DNA of 64,000 nucleotides from Moniliophthora roreri (GCA_001466705.2 LATX02000214.1:248001-312000); one strand, 5' to 3'; counted from the stretch's first letter, positions 23,611 to 34,812 are shown. Numbers and translations are program-made. Notes: generated from the letters alone by a model not told the origin.

Positions 23611-24522
23611 ATGGCCCTACCACCAGCGCTTGTCGAACTGGACCCCGAAACGTCCCTACTCATAGCCCAGCAGTTGACAGACATTCGACAGCAGATCAGC
23701 AGAGCAACAGATGAAGACGAACAATACGCGCTTCAGGTCATGGCGGATGACTTGGGCACGTATCTGCAGAATTACGAGAATTTCCAGGAGAGAACCTCCG
23801 TTGTAGAAGAACCTGTTGAAGCTACTCAAAGCAGCGACGCTTCATCATCAATCGAAAAAGTCGAGTGTATTGCATGCACTGAAAATGTTCCGCAGGCAAT
23901 AACCCTCCCTACTCCATGTGGCCATTACTACTGCCAGTCATGCTTCGAAACGCTCCTTCGCACTGCTCTCACCAACGAAACATTCTTCCCACCCTGGTGC
24001 TGCAATCGATCCCGACGGATTGATATCCAACGGATAATGTCTATACCGTCATCTGGCGAAGGCACCCTAATCATCAGTGACGATTTGCGATTCCAGCTTC
24101 GCGCAAAATCCCGAGAATACGCTGTCACACCGTCAGAGCGTACTTATTGTCCAAATCCACAATGCTCTATCTTTCTGGGCTCGATCACCCGGCTGAGGAG
24201 TAGGGTCGAGGACAGGAGGAGAAGGCTGTTCTGGCTGTTCCGTCTCAGGCCGAATCCCCTCACATCAGCCTGCTTATCATGCACGACTTCAGTCTGCCTT
24301 GAATGTAAAGGAAGGGCGCATCCGAGAAAACAGTGCGAAATCAACCATTATGATGGAGAGTTAATAGAGCTGGCCGAAAAGGAAAAATGGCAGACTTGCT
24401 GTGGCTGCAAAGAACTGGTGCAGAAAACAGGCGGATGTGATCATATGGTGTGCCTGTGCAAGACAGAGTTCTGTTACAACTGCGGAAGATTGTGGACGGG
24501 ATTCTGCCCATGTCGTTCTTAG
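23611..24522 (+). CDS. RBR-type E3 ubiquitin ligase-like, copy 2
   Basis: Single exon, 303 aa, starting MALPPAL like copy 1; an upstream in-frame GTG at 23512 is not used because copy 1 starts at the same ATG. Compared with copy 1 the linker between the N-terminal helices and RING1 is about 80 residues shorter, and the intron located there is absent. RING1 is at about residues 86-131, the IBR at 180-242, and RING2 from Cys263 with the catalytic-position Cys276 in GCDHMVC. A basic insert of about 15 residues (DRRRRLFWLFRLRP) splits the IBR region. All zinc ligands seen in copy 1 are kept, so the gene looks functional. Confidence 0.87.
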   Translation: MALPPALVELDPETSLLIAQQLTDIRQQISRATDEDEQYALQVMADDLGTYLQNYENFQERTSVVEEPVEATQSSDASSSIEKVECIACTENVPQAITLPTPCGHYYCQSCFETLLRTALTNETFFPPWCCNRSRRIDIQRIMSIPSSGEGTLIISDDLRFQLRAKSREYAVTPSERTYCPNPQCSIFLGSITRLRSRVEDRRRRLFWLFRLRPNPLTSACLSCTTSVCLECKGRAHPRKQCEINHYDGELIELAEKEKWQTCCGCKELVQKTGGCDHMVCLCKTEFCYNCGRLWTGFCPCRS

Positions 24523-24763
24523 AGGGTGTCTCAGTTCATTATCATAGTCGATGTGTATCTATATCTTGTCAAGTATAATATATTATCAGCCACAGAGATC
24601 CGGAGCGAAAACCCTCGATTTTAAAGCTGCGGAAGCTTAACGTTGAATATTATCGACAGCTTACGTTCAAAGGTGAGCTAGATGCTGGTCTCGTGCAAGG
24701 TTCTTCGTTATCTTTCAACTTCGCCCCACCCTTGCAAACCAAATCCTTTCCTTTCAAACTATC

Positions 24764-26177
24764 ATGGTACTGGCTCAAATCGACGATGAAGACAAGAATT
24801 ATTTCCTCATTGCAAATCTACATTTACAAGACATGGAAGACATAAGCGGCGTGCGCAAAGGCAAGGGCCGCGAGGACACGCCGCTGAGCGACGAAGAACT
24901 CGCGTTCCAACTTCAAGCCGAGATACTAAAGAGCTACTTGGGGATGCTGGAGGACAGGAAGGTCGCACTCAGTCTCGGAGACGCGATGGACAGTGATCAC
25001 GGTGTCTTGGAGAATATGCAGCTTGTTGAGCAGGCTGTGGAGGATGACCATAGATATGCAGCTGCATTGTCCTCCGGCCAGCCTTTGCCTGAGAAATCGC
25101 AAGCTCAAAAATTCTTGGAGGAAGTCCAGGACCCGGAACAGTGAGTTGATTAACCAATTATTGACATTCATGTTCCTGAACCCTTGCAACTCCAGGTTCA
25201 CAGATCCAGAGAGCGAGGAGATTGTCAATTTCGGTGTCAGTCCCATGGCCACACCCAAGGCAAGCAGCAGCGCTTTACCAAGCACAGGTGCTGACAGGTG
25301 CACTCTCCGTACTTCAATTCTGTGAATCAAACTAACCAGATAAAAGGGCGGAGTGCGCAATCTGCAATGATCGGGTTAACCGCCGACACAGCTTCCAGGC
25401 ACCCTGCAATCATTTCTATTGCATGGGATGTCTGACGGACCTCGTCAAGGCGTGTACCGGAGATGAATCCTTATATCCCCTGCGCTGCTGTCATCAGCAC
25501 TTCAATCTCGACGTCGTCCTTCCTCTACTCGACCACGGTGTTCGTTTCCAATTCGAAGTCAAATCTCGTGAATTCGGAACCGAGCCGGCTGACCGGTTAT
25601 ACTGCGCAAATCCTGTATGCTCGGAATTTCTAGGATCTTGCAAGGCGTTTGGACACACTACCGCACCATGTTTCAAATGCTGGACAGACAGTTGTTGCAC
25701 AATGTAAAAGCGCAGCTCATCCAGGGGCAGGATGTACGGACAACACAGCAAATCTCGCTGAGATCAAAGCTCTCGCCCAAGAGCAAGGATGGCAGACGTG
25801 TCCGGGTTGCGGTGCCATTGTGGAACTGCATCATGGCTGCAACCATATGACTTGCAGGTGTCGCACGGAATTCTGCTGTCAGATGGAAGAATTGTCCATG
25901 CCCGCAGTGGGAAGAACGCCGTTTCATTGAGACAGCAGAACTTCGCGTGCAGAACGAGGTGCAGCATCGACGTGTAGCGGTGGAGGAAGTGCAACAATAA
26001 GTGCATATGACGGTGCAACATCTGCGTTGTGACCACGACTGCTATCCTCATCGCTGGCAGTACAGAGATGGTGGAGGTGTTTGCGAAGAATGCGGACATT
26101 ACTTGAATCTATTCTTGAAGGTTTGTAGAGGTTGTCGGATGCTAGCCTGCGTCCGTTGCACGCGAAATCGTTTGTGA
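24764..26177 (+). pseudogene. RBR-type E3 ligase, broken third copy with extra C-terminal Cys domain
   Basis: Exons 24764-25140 and 25196-25287, then a third from 25340, encode an N-terminal region, then RING1 (CAICNDRV, CNHFYCMGC) and the start of the IBR (CANPVCSEFLG, CFKCWTDSCC). Three lesions follow. Near 25697 a 2-base loss shifts frame and gives TAA at 25705; the other frame continues AHPGAGC. In RING2, after CPGC and GCNHMTC, a small deletion near 25880 shifts frame before NCPCPQWEERR. A TAA at 25998 interrupts the end of that helix. The same frame then continues through a Cys/His-rich tail (LRCDHDC, CEECGHYL, CRGCRMLACVRC) to TGA at 26175. Copies 1 and 2 lack this tail, so this is an older family member. 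Sequencing error could explain one lesion but hardly all three. Confidence 0.75.
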
Positions 26178-26329
26178 TAATACGAGTCCACTTTGATTAA
26201 ATAGTGTTACATTTCTTGCTGTATATAAACCACAAAGTATCACTTGAAGCATAGTACTCAGTTTCCACCGGTCCAGCTATAAAAAATATATCATCAGCGT
26301 TATACAGTCATACCTGAATCCTGAAAGAC

Positions 26330-27623
26330 TTACACGGCAGGGCCGGGAATAGGATATGACTGCAAAGGAACGACATAGATTAGACAGTGACAGAAGTGCT
26401 AGATAGATAGAACGCACGCCGGTGTCTGTGGAATAACCATAAGTAAGCAATCACAGAGTACGGAGTTGTACTGAGCACCACTCACTAGTGTAGACATCGT
26501 AGATAATGCCTGAATTAGTGACGAGAATGTTGGTCAGTCACTGGGCGACTACAGGAAGAAATATGTTACCTGGGGTATCTTTGGTGTACGCTCCCGGGAA
26601 AGAGACAAAGGAGGTCGGTAAGGCGGTTCCTGATCCTGTGACTTGAACCTGAATGCAGACAGGGTATACCTGAACCCCAGGGTATGTGTACGCTACAAAA
26701 CTTAAGAGGCGTATGATAGATACCAACGTTGGCCAGCTTACCTGCGTGCAGGGCGAGACTAGCTCTAGTCAGTACGGGGTGTAAACAAAGATAGTAGAAG
26801 AAACTCACAGTTCGTGTCGAATAAGGTATTGACCGGCTTTCAAGTTCTTCGGAATGGTGAACTTGTAGATACCGTTATTGGCGTTGAGGATATCAGCAGC
26901 TGCCCATTTCCCATCCGAAGACTTTCCAACTTGATCGACCTTGAACCATACAGCACTGACACATGTCCATTCAACGAAAACGAACGAAGAGGTAGGACGG
27001 CCAGAGCTTACGAAGTGCCAGGGTTCCATTTGGTGATATCACTGGGAGCCCGTGCCATGTATGTGATGGCCGGGCCCTATGTTTCAACAAGCAATGTCAG
27101 AAATACGGCGAAAGACTTGCTTTACAGAGGACAACGAACTTTATGACTATCTGGCCAGAGTGTCCAGTTCAGGGCCAGTTGACTTCCAGCAGCAACTTGG
27201 GCAAAAATTGGTGCGGGGGCAGTGGAGAATCCACCTGCGGTGTAGCCATTGCATTGTACACTGTAGAATTGTTGATCAGGAAAATAGGAAAGGGAGGACT
27301 CTGCTGAGACAGGACGTACTCAATGAGAGATAGATCTTCGACGGGACCTAAGGGTTATTGAAGTGAGTATAGTTGTCACAAGATATTTTGAGGCTTACCA
27401 TTGCCAGGAATCTTCCTGACGATACGTTGGGGAGTAGGATTCAAGTACGGATCCACATTTGGATTCCAACCTTTGCGCACGTTACTATTTAATACAACAA
27501 TCCGTGTGGAACCTTACCTGGATACTTGGTGCTGCCTGAGGTGACTTCTTGGACGTATCCATGTCCCAAGACTGAGGGCGCGAAAGCCGAGAGAAGAGTC
27601 ACAACCAAAGCCAACCTGAACAT
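26330..27623 (-). CDS. AA9 lytic polysaccharide monooxygenase, secreted
   Basis: Eleven exons: 27623-27518, 27470-27399, 27347-27320, 27260-27140, 27076-27012, 26955-26809, 26758-26742, 26692-26570, 26509-26486, 26425-26418 and 26359-26330. They give 246 aa; all joins are in phase. Residues 1-20 are a signal peptide that cleaves before His21 (HGYV), which becomes the N-terminal copper ligand. The second histidine-brace ligand is His108 in DSHKGP. The axial Tyr is Tyr195 in GVQVYPVC, with Gln193. His178 lies in LIRHELLALH. Cys72 and Cys198 can form the usual disulfide. The end, SYPIPGPAV, is the typical end of the catalytic domain; no cellulose-binding module follows. AA9 enzymes use copper and an oxygen co-substrate to cleave cellulose or related glucans outside the cell. 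Confidence 0.93.
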
Positions 27624-28498
27624 TGTCGTTATGGGGGGAGGCGATCAGTGTCCTGAAAAAGCAAGAAATCAGTGAGGCTTTTATGTAGCATTCCCTTGGG
27701 GACTTGGGTCGGAAAAATCATTTGCTCACCTTGTTTGCGGACCGCTAAATGACGTCTACCCCTTCAGGTTCTTAATCATTCTTGGGCTGAAGCAGTTTTC
27801 ACTCTGAGCACTTGACACGGCAAGGAGTTGCGACGGACCGCTCTGATGGTAGTAATGAAGTTGGCAAATGAATTGCTGTACTAGCTCGGATCTGAACCAC
27901 CTCCATGTGAGCCTTTCCCAGCATATGGTAGACCGAGAGCCGCCCTGGATTGCATAGGCCAAAATTGACGGCTCTCGAGTCTGACGGGCAGCGAAGGTTG
28001 GGCCATCTCGCTTGGCAAAAAAGGCCGGTCAACTAGAGGAGCCGTGCCTGAAGAAATGCGACGTTCAGTGATAGGATATAGAATGAAAACAACGCACTGA
28101 TCGTCGCATCTCTCTCGTCGGAGAAATTGTTGACAGGCTGATTCCGAGGATAAATGCTTTATATGAATACCAAGCTAAAAATTCTGTCGTGTTGAACGCA
28201 TTAGGTTGCTGGATCGGTGAATTGTGCGGAGAATACATTATGCGACTGGAGAATAGACATTGATATACTTCGGATTTGGAGTCGATTATGTCTCAGCGTC
28301 AAATGAAAGAACGTGAAAGAGAGTTTGAGATACTTCTATTTGTGCCTCTTCCCCTGACCTTCTAGAATACGAGTAACCATGGATGAAAGGGACAGGATTT
28401 GTCGAGCCGATCACGTTTCGCAAAATGGTATGAATATCATGTTACTCCCTTCGACAAGCATCGTGCCAATGCACACCGCGAGAGCCGAGCTACTTCGA
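27624..28498. other. Intergenic, no gene seen
   Basis: Promoter of the AA9 gene on the right-hand side of its start and 3' flank of the F-box gene at 28499. Short frames at 27756-28032 carry no motif. Confidence 0.45.
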
Positions 28499-30115
28499 CT
28501 ATAGCCGCCTCAACTCCACCCTCTCTTTAATCCACTCCTCAACACTAATTTCCGAACCATGATCCCCTTCCACCTGACTGTCCAACAGGAAAACCGTGTA
28601 CCCCGGTTTCTTCATTCTCAACCTCAATTTTCCATCCGCAACACTCACATGCATCATCAAGGACAAGCTAAGATGCCTTCGTGCTGATCTCGACAACGAC
28701 ACCACCTGTATCTGAGGTCTTACGGCCAGGATCTGGCATAACCACATCATGTCCTGTGCACGTATCGTTTCCAGTGCAATGCTCCTCAGATGTTGCCATG
28801 ACTCCGGCGCCTGTTCGGTATGTGAGGTAGCAAGAATGACCGGGGCATAATCGCGCGGGGTCCCCATCATGACGTCCCTCGCCAGTGGCCGCTGAGAAGT
28901 AGCGGGCTGCTCAAGCTCTCCTGAACGGGAACGTCTAACACCTGTCTCTGCCCCGGGCAGATCAACACCAAGGACCTCGCCAGGTGTGTGTACCAGATGC
29001 ACGTGTCTGATACATGGAAGTGACATGAAGTAGTGAGCATTCGGTCTGGTTGCGCCGGACAGGCTCATGTAAAACGTGGAGACATTCTGCAACTTCAAGC
29101 TATGAAGACTCGTCAACGTTGACGGATCTGGTAGAACATTGTGCAGGTCGAGATTGAGCCCGTACCCGTTCCCTTTCCCAGAGATTTCCATGTATTCTAG
29201 ATTCGGCGCCAAAAAGAAAGAAAGAACGTGCTTCTCTGCATCCATGAGAGAGTGCACGATGGGATTGTCGAAGCCAATAATGAGGGTCCGAAGGGAAGGC
29301 ATGTAGATTGGCTCGGTATTTCCGGATGTGACGTTAGCTTGACTCATTATGGTGAAAGTGACGAGAAGAAGCGCAAGTCTGTTCAGCGCTGGACAACGAG
29401 CGGCCATGTCACGAATTACACGATCGTCGACAACGGTGATGTTTTGGAGATCGAGGGATGTAAGTTGCTCGAGGGGGAATGGCACCATTACTCCGCGGAG
29501 GGTGAGGGTGTGGACTTTTGGGGAGGAAGCAAAGAAACTAAAGATTCCTCGGGTGATTGTGGGATCCGGATGTTCGATTAAGAGATGCTTCCAATTGCTA
29601 GACTGAGCTCTTCCGACGAAATGAACGTCTAGCTCCTCCAGACAAGGCGCATTGACATTTCGAAGATGGGCGGACAGTGCATCAGGTGACAACGAGGTAT
29701 CGCCAATAGCGAGGAACCGAAACGATCTCAAGCGTTTCGCATAGGGTATGATGCAATCGAGGACGGGAAACACACTGAATGAGTCGTTGAATTCAATGCT
29801 GACGCGCAAAGAACAGGAATCAGAACCCGAATGTTTGAGCCATAGATTGATCCATTCAAGGGCACTGGTGAGGCGCTTGAGTAGACGGAAGGGTACCCAT
29901 ATATCGGACCACAATGCTGGGGTGTTGAGAATAATCTCCCGCCAAAAACGACATACTGCTGAGGCCGTTATGAGGGTTTCGGGTAGGATGTTCTTGTCCT
30001 GAGCATCGAGCTCGCGATTTATTTTGAAGATTTCTGCGAGGAGTTCCGAGGGAAGGGGGGCGGTAGAGCCCATAGTGAGAGACTTGTGCAAAGAATTTAT
30101 CAGGGTTAAGGGCAT
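28499..30115 (-). CDS. F-box protein, stand-alone type
   Basis: Intronless frame of 538 aa from the ATG at 30115; an inner ATG at 30073 (MGSTAPLPSELLAEIFK) starts right before the F-box and may be the true start. The F-box covers PLPSELLAEIF to TPALWSDIWV, with the usual CRFWREI core. The rest has loosely repeated Leu-rich strands (LRSFRFL, VHTLTLRG, LTSLDLQNI, LHSLKLQNV) that fit an irregular LRR or solenoid. F-box proteins bring substrates to SCF ubiquitin ligases via Skp1. This gene lacks the N-terminal helical region and the conserved C-terminal block of the Y family that follows, so it is a separate lineage. It is flanked upstream by a short tandem repeat. Confidence 0.8.
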   Translation of the reverse strand: MPLTLINSLHKSLTMGSTAPLPSELLAEIFKINRELDAQDKNILPETLITASAVCRFWREIILNTPALWSDIWVPFRLLKRLTSALEWINLWLKHSGSDSCSLRVSIEFNDSFSVFPVLDCIIPYAKRLRSFRFLAIGDTSLSPDALSAHLRNVNAPCLEELDVHFVGRAQSSNWKHLLIEHPDPTITRGIFSFFASSPKVHTLTLRGVMVPFPLEQLTSLDLQNITVVDDRVIRDMAARCPALNRLALLLVTFTIMSQANVTSGNTEPIYMPSLRTLIIGFDNPIVHSLMDAEKHVLSFFLAPNLEYMEISGKGNGYGLNLDLHNVLPDPSTLTSLHSLKLQNVSTFYMSLSGATRPNAHYFMSLPCIRHVHLVHTPGEVLGVDLPGAETGVRRSRSGELEQPATSQRPLARDVMMGTPRDYAPVILATSHTEQAPESWQHLRSIALETIRAQDMMWLCQILAVRPQIQVVSLSRSARRHLSLSLMMHVSVADGKLRLRMKKPGYTVFLLDSQVEGDHGSEISVEEWIKERVELRRL

Positions 30116-30138
30116 GCAACACAAAATGATGTCGCCCG

Positions 30139-30294
30139 CCCTTTGTTGTCAACCAAATCCAAATACGACTTTTAGATACGACACCGACAAAGGATACAAA
30201 GAGTAGGTCATTCCATCAGCGGCACCCTTTGTTGTCAACCAAATCCAAATACGACACCGACAAAGGATACAAAGAGTAGGTCATTTCATCAGCG
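30139..30294. repeat. Two-copy tandem repeat upstream of the F-box gene
   Basis: Units at 30139-30221 and 30225-30294 both begin CCCTTTGTTGTCAACC and end TAGGTCATTYCATCAGCG. The first unit has 13 extra bases that repeat part of its own ATACGAC. Each unit also contains CCTTTGT and, about 35-50 bp later, ACAAAGG, so each could fold. It lies just before the start of the minus-strand F-box gene. Confidence 0.85.
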
Positions 30295-30582
30295 AGGAGT
30301 GCTAGAGACTAGCCGAAGGCTAGAATGTTTGCGGCATGGGGCGTGTACAATAATTTCGCCGATAGCTGGAACACTTCGGACCGTGCTTGGTCCGTTCCCA
30401 CCGACTCAGTCTGGATTTTATTGTTACATTATGTACATACGATTCGTACTCAGTACATCCTACAGGCCGGTGATATCTACCTCCAATGATGGCACCCTGT
30501 AGGTGGAGTCGCTCTTTATTCAAGGAATTAAAGTAGAAGCAGGTTCTTTAATGCCTGACATGACTACCGGCTTGACCGAGCT

Positions 30583-32361
30583 CTAGGAACTATTCCTCTG
30601 CTTGTCGAAAACGTTGATAATGTTTACTCAGTGAGAGTCAAGGCGTCCGCTCACCTTCAAATAATCCTCGACTTCGCGGTCGTAAAACCAGTCACTGTAT
30701 CCAAATCTGGCCCAACGGCGTGCTGACCTCCGGAAGTCTTCGTCGTTCCAACCGCCGTCTCCATAGTACGAATGCCACTTCCCATCGACCACTGAACCTA
30801 GTAGAACAAGCCCCCCACGCTGTAACTGGAGAAGCCGCTGAAAAGGTGCCAAATGAGTAGAAATACGCAAATCTGGCATTTCTGATAGTCGAATAACGTC
30901 AAAAGAAAGCTTTTCTAGCTGGCGGAGACCGTGACGCAGCGTCTGAGGATTCCGCCGTGATTCCACCATCTGCACCATCCTGGAAAACAGGGAAAGCACC
31001 TCCTCCGGTGGTTCACGGTAGAGTATATGTAGAACTTTGAGATTCGGAAACATTGTTGGGAGTAGAAAATTAGAGAAAGCTTGTTCATTATTCTCCTCCG
31101 CGCTGAGAAGCACACGAAGTTCATGTATCGTTCCAACCTTCTCCATGATCAAGGGAGAACTCGGAGAAGAGAACAGGGAGAACGGAGCAGAAAGCGAGGA
31201 TATCTGACAGGCGCTTCTCAACTGAAGTCGCGCTATAGAGAAGAGTACCTGGTCTGCAACCGGGCCTATTTGTTCATCGGTGTCCGTATCGAGGCGTTCG
31301 AGGATGGGGAGTATGAGACGATCCAAAATTGAAATAATGCTCCGGTACGAGCCTGACAAGTCAAAGCGCCGAAGTCTGGGTAGGGTGTGTCGTGACAATA
31401 TATCAACATCGACATGATGAGAAATCCTTAGATAGCAATATCTAAGGTTGTCAAAAGAGGGAGGCAGGTGGAGGAACGTTTTTGGGATGTTCGGTGACCA
31501 CTCAAATTCTTCCAGTTGTGACCATGGAAGTGCGAGAGCTGGATTCGTCGCCTTGGAGTCGTTTTGGATGAATAAAGTTGCTTCTTTTAGATTCGGGGCC
31601 TCCCATTGCATGGTTATATTTCCTGGCGGCTCGGGGCTCCCCGCAAGTATGACTTCTATTCGGATAGATAGGAGAAATGGTAGATATGGATCCACTTTTC
31701 GCAGGCGATGAAACAATTGCCTTTGGGTCCCAAAGCATAGGTCCACGTGACGCCATCGGGAAGCATGCTGGATGAGGGCGTCAACAACTTTCCCATTGAA
31801 ATGCTCCCATTCCTCCTCTTCCAGCATCGCGAAACATGATAATGGGAGAGGCTGCGACCGCTCCAGCCATGTTTGAAGTACATCCAACAAGTTATCGTGA
31901 CTTCTGCCCTGCAAATAGGCGGTGTCTAGCCGGAGAATCTGCCACAAGGAAGGCGTTGATAAAATGATCGAACGCCATCGCCGGCAAGTATGTGACAAGA
32001 CCCACGGCATAGAGCGACCTGATAAAGCATGCCCGCTGGTGTCGAGTTCAACACATCGCTCGAACACAAGGGCTAGAACCTCTGGGGGCATTTGAACGAG
32101 TGGGATCAATGAATTTTTGTAGGAATTGAGGATCCTTTGCATGTGCCGAGCTTTTTTTCGGGCGATGACTGCAGCCTCTTCATAAGTATCGGCATGTGCA
32201 GTCATCCTCTCCATATCTATTGCCAACTGCTTCATGGCATCCGAAAGACCGTTATAGTCCACTGCTGGGAGGTGTACAGTCCGAGCATGTGGATCCAGAT
32301 AATCATGCAGGCTTTGTGCAGTCTCGGAGAGTGTCATGGAATTGTGTATTTGACCCGGCAT
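30583..32361 (-). CDS. Y1: F-box protein of the cassette family
   Basis: Exon 1 is 32361-30655 and the last exon 30597-30583, with a 57-bp GTGAGC..CAG intron, giving 573 aa. The start MPGQIHNSMT is the first ATG; the frame upstream opens only with GTG. Residues 10-85 form a helical, partly coiled-coil region (LSETAQSLHDYLD, then EEAAVIARKKARHM). The F-box follows at about 88-141 (LVQMPPEVLALVF, CRRWRSI, TPSLW). The large remainder has Leu-rich strand-helix repeats of LRR character. The family-wide C-terminal signature is RRWARFGYSDWFYDREVEDYLK-like; here 20 residues of it are intact before the intron. The final exon adds only four residues (RNSS). It is the first Y of the array and is probably an SCF substrate adaptor. 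Confidence 0.82.
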
Positions 32362-32585
32362 CCTGCAGGACGTTTCGAGCCCCCGTAAAGATCTTGTGAG
32401 GTCTAAGACCAGAAGAACTTCAGCAGCGGAGAGACTCACTTTCACTGTTCAAGCAACCAATGAATTCTGCCCCTAGAGAGTCCTTTCAACACCTCTAAAA
32501 TCGATACCCAAGCAATTGAAGATGAACTTGAACTTGAAGTAGAATGGAGATCGTTGCAAAGGTCATTGGAGGCGCGAAAGGAAAG

Positions 32586-32606
32586 CATTGTTTTCGCTTA
32601 CTTAAG
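32586..32606 (-). promoter_or_regulatory. Conserved upstream element of Y1
   Basis: On the plus strand CATTGTTTTCGCTTACTTAAG, about 225 bp before the Y1 start codon. Versions of the same block precede Y3, Y4, Y5 and Y6 at 180-225 bp. Consensus on the plus strand is GTCATTGTTYTCGCTTACTA. Confidence 0.5.
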
Positions 32607-32753
32607 ATTTGCCTTGGTGAGAACACTCTCAGTTGACTTTCTCGTGGGATGGAAACATGATTGTTCTATGTGTACGTTTACATATAGACAGTAAAAGTTG
32701 AAAACGTCTATGAATACATAAGGACTTAGAGTGCTGAATAACGCCCACATCTC

Positions 32754-33897
32754 TCATGAAGACTCGGGAGGAATCCAAGGCAGATGCGCTTTGGTTCGTC
32801 TCTTATTCCCAAAGCTAGACAAGTGCTTCGGAAGAGAAGCTTGCCCCGTCTCTAGGCCGTTCGTCTCAATGTCGCATCGTTCTGCACAGCGGCCAGTGTC
32901 CACGAGTGATTGCGACATCACGGAAAGCGCCAGCTCCTCGAGCACTTGCTCACGTACTGGAGAAAGCCCTGGCAGCCATTGAGAAAACGAAGAGCACGAG
33001 TGGATGTCCGTAGTTGTTGCAGGGCACGACTCGGTAGATGAAGGAGAATCCTTCCTCTGAGATTCATCAGCATCCGACATAGATTAATCACAGGGAGGAG
33101 ACTTACGACGATAAGTAGCGTATCGGGTTCCCCACTTGCGGTATTTGATGATTTCTGGGCGGTGGGGAGAATGTTCTGACAGCCTCGTTCAAGGTCAATG
33201 GGATTGGCCTTACATTCGCATCAATGACAATGAATGTGAGCCCTACATTGATATATCACTCACTGCTGCGTCGTCATTGTCCTTATATACAAGTCTAGAT
33301 TGCCGAATCTCAACGGATAGCATCTACACACAGTGGAGGCTCGTTGGTCAGCGTTCACATCAAGTAAAACTAAGCTGACCTCGCTCTTGAGGTGAAGAAG
33401 CCGTATTCTCCGTGACATTCGGATAGTTGCTTGGAGGGTTAAGGGGTCTCCAGGTCCAGTACTCATATCCGAGAGTTTTTCCGTTAACGTCGATATGCCT
33501 CCCTGTATACTTGAAAGATCTCAACAGCGGATCTCGGAACGTTCTCAGAAATCGGTTACCTGCGATGTTCGTCCATGAGCTTATTAACTCGTTCTCTGCC
33601 CCGGGATACCCTGGGTAACGCTTCATCTGCCATCAAGCTCTCCAACGTTTGCAGAACGAGCACCAAGCTCGCTATACACTTCGCCAGGGACTCTATCGGA
33701 TCCGTCATGTCTTCTACGAACATCATCGATCTCGTCGGTTCCTCTGCGATGTTAAAGTCCACCGAGGGACTGCGTCTCCGCCTGCGAGTCCAAAAGTACC
33801 CTATGACAGGATACACGAAGATGCTGATCATTTCAGCTACATGTCCACCTATTGTCGCCAAGTTGGTCGCGAATAGTAATGCGACCGAGTCTGCCAT
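32754..33897 (-). CDS. X1: membrane-anchored helical protein of the cassette family
   Basis: Five exons, 33897-33560, 33509-33380, 33323-33264, 33208-33107 and 33056-32754, give 310 aa with all joins in phase. The N-terminus contains VALLFATNLATIGGHVAEM followed by ISIFVYPVIGYFW, a long hydrophobic stretch. An Arg run (TRRRRRSPS) follows at residues 37-45, which would place it on the cytosolic side. Residues 60-170 are helical (SLAKCIASLVLVLQTLESL, then IRLLHLKSE, then MLSVEIRQSRLVYK). The tail is Ser/Thr-rich and ends with basic KRRTKAHLPW. The start is the ATG shared by all X copies; the frame is open further upstream in this copy only. Family unknown. Lies 390 bp upstream of Y1 on the same strand. 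Confidence 0.7.
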
Positions 33898-34640
33898 AGT
33901 GCGAGTGGGAGTCGAAATCAATATGGCCTCCTGACACAGCGAAGTTATATTCCTCTGAGCACGACGCAAGCGCATGTTTTGCACCAATGTACAGCCTAGA
34001 ATATCGAATTAATTGGGGTGCACTTTAGAATAGTCGTGTTGATGAAGATCAACATACCTTCTATCTTGGGAGTCTGAATATGAATCTGAAGGTACCATGC
34101 GTGTGATGGGCAAGGATTTCTGGCTCCGACGAGAGATACTACCGTGGCGATAATGTTACATCTCTTCAAGAATTGTGGATCAAATGACACGAGCAAGGAG
34201 GCGTTTCAGGGTGTGTACGGGCGTCTAGTCTGTGATTGTGCCGAATTTCGTGAGTATACCATGAATTATTGATATAATGACACCGCCAACCTTGAATTTA
34301 TGAGAGTAAAAGTTTGTAGTCCCGCGTCTGTGTATCTTCGAGTTGACAAATGGTGGAGCTGGCGATCAAACATTGTGCTTCGCGATTGACCTAGCAGAAC
34401 CTCAGCCAGCAGACCGATTCTCGGCAATCTTTGGGACATGGTGGATCCCAGGAGTTCTATAGGGTCTTTATCAGAGGCAAACAATGAAAGTCCAACCAAC
34501 TCACCTACCAGCTCCGAGTGATCGATCAGCTCCCTTCGGGGTTCCTCGACGGGAAAGTTTACCCATCTTTCCATTCATTCAGAATTTCCTCTACAATGGC
34601 TGAGATTGGATTGGCTTTTCCTTTCTGTACGTGATATTCT
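33898..34640 (+). other. Z1: conserved block, possible plus-strand gene remnant
   Basis: The block starts at the X1 start codon and is repeated at every X gene. A plus-strand model reads YSSEHDASACFAP, then KVPC, an intron starting GTGTG and ending TTCAAG, NCGSNDTSKEAFQGVYG, and CDCAEF. An intron starting GTGAGT and ending TTGTAG follows, then a frame into ADRFSAIFGTWWIPG and, after another possible intron, LRVIDQLPSGFLD to MAEIGLAFPF. This copy carries TAG inside the first stretch, so it is probably not functional. A 102-codon minus frame (34574-34266) also runs through the block. Coding status is unresolved. Confidence 0.4.
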
Positions 34641-34812
34641 TGAGGACTCGAGCATGGAATAGGTCAAAGAGCTGGAGAGCCAATGGCCTGAAATGGCCCT
34701 CGGGTCGCCACTGAACCTGCCCTAAAGTGCACAGCCACGAATTGAACCGTCAAACGCGTCTGTTGCTCTTGTCTTGTTCCCTACCATTTCCACACCCTTA
34801 CATCTGAGAGTC

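Noticed and set aside
34266..34574. 102-codon minus-strand frame repeated in several Z blocks
   Set aside because: Open in several copies but without consistent splice links to X or any other gene. Changes do not favour synonymous sites in this frame. Kept only as an alternative in the Z block notes.
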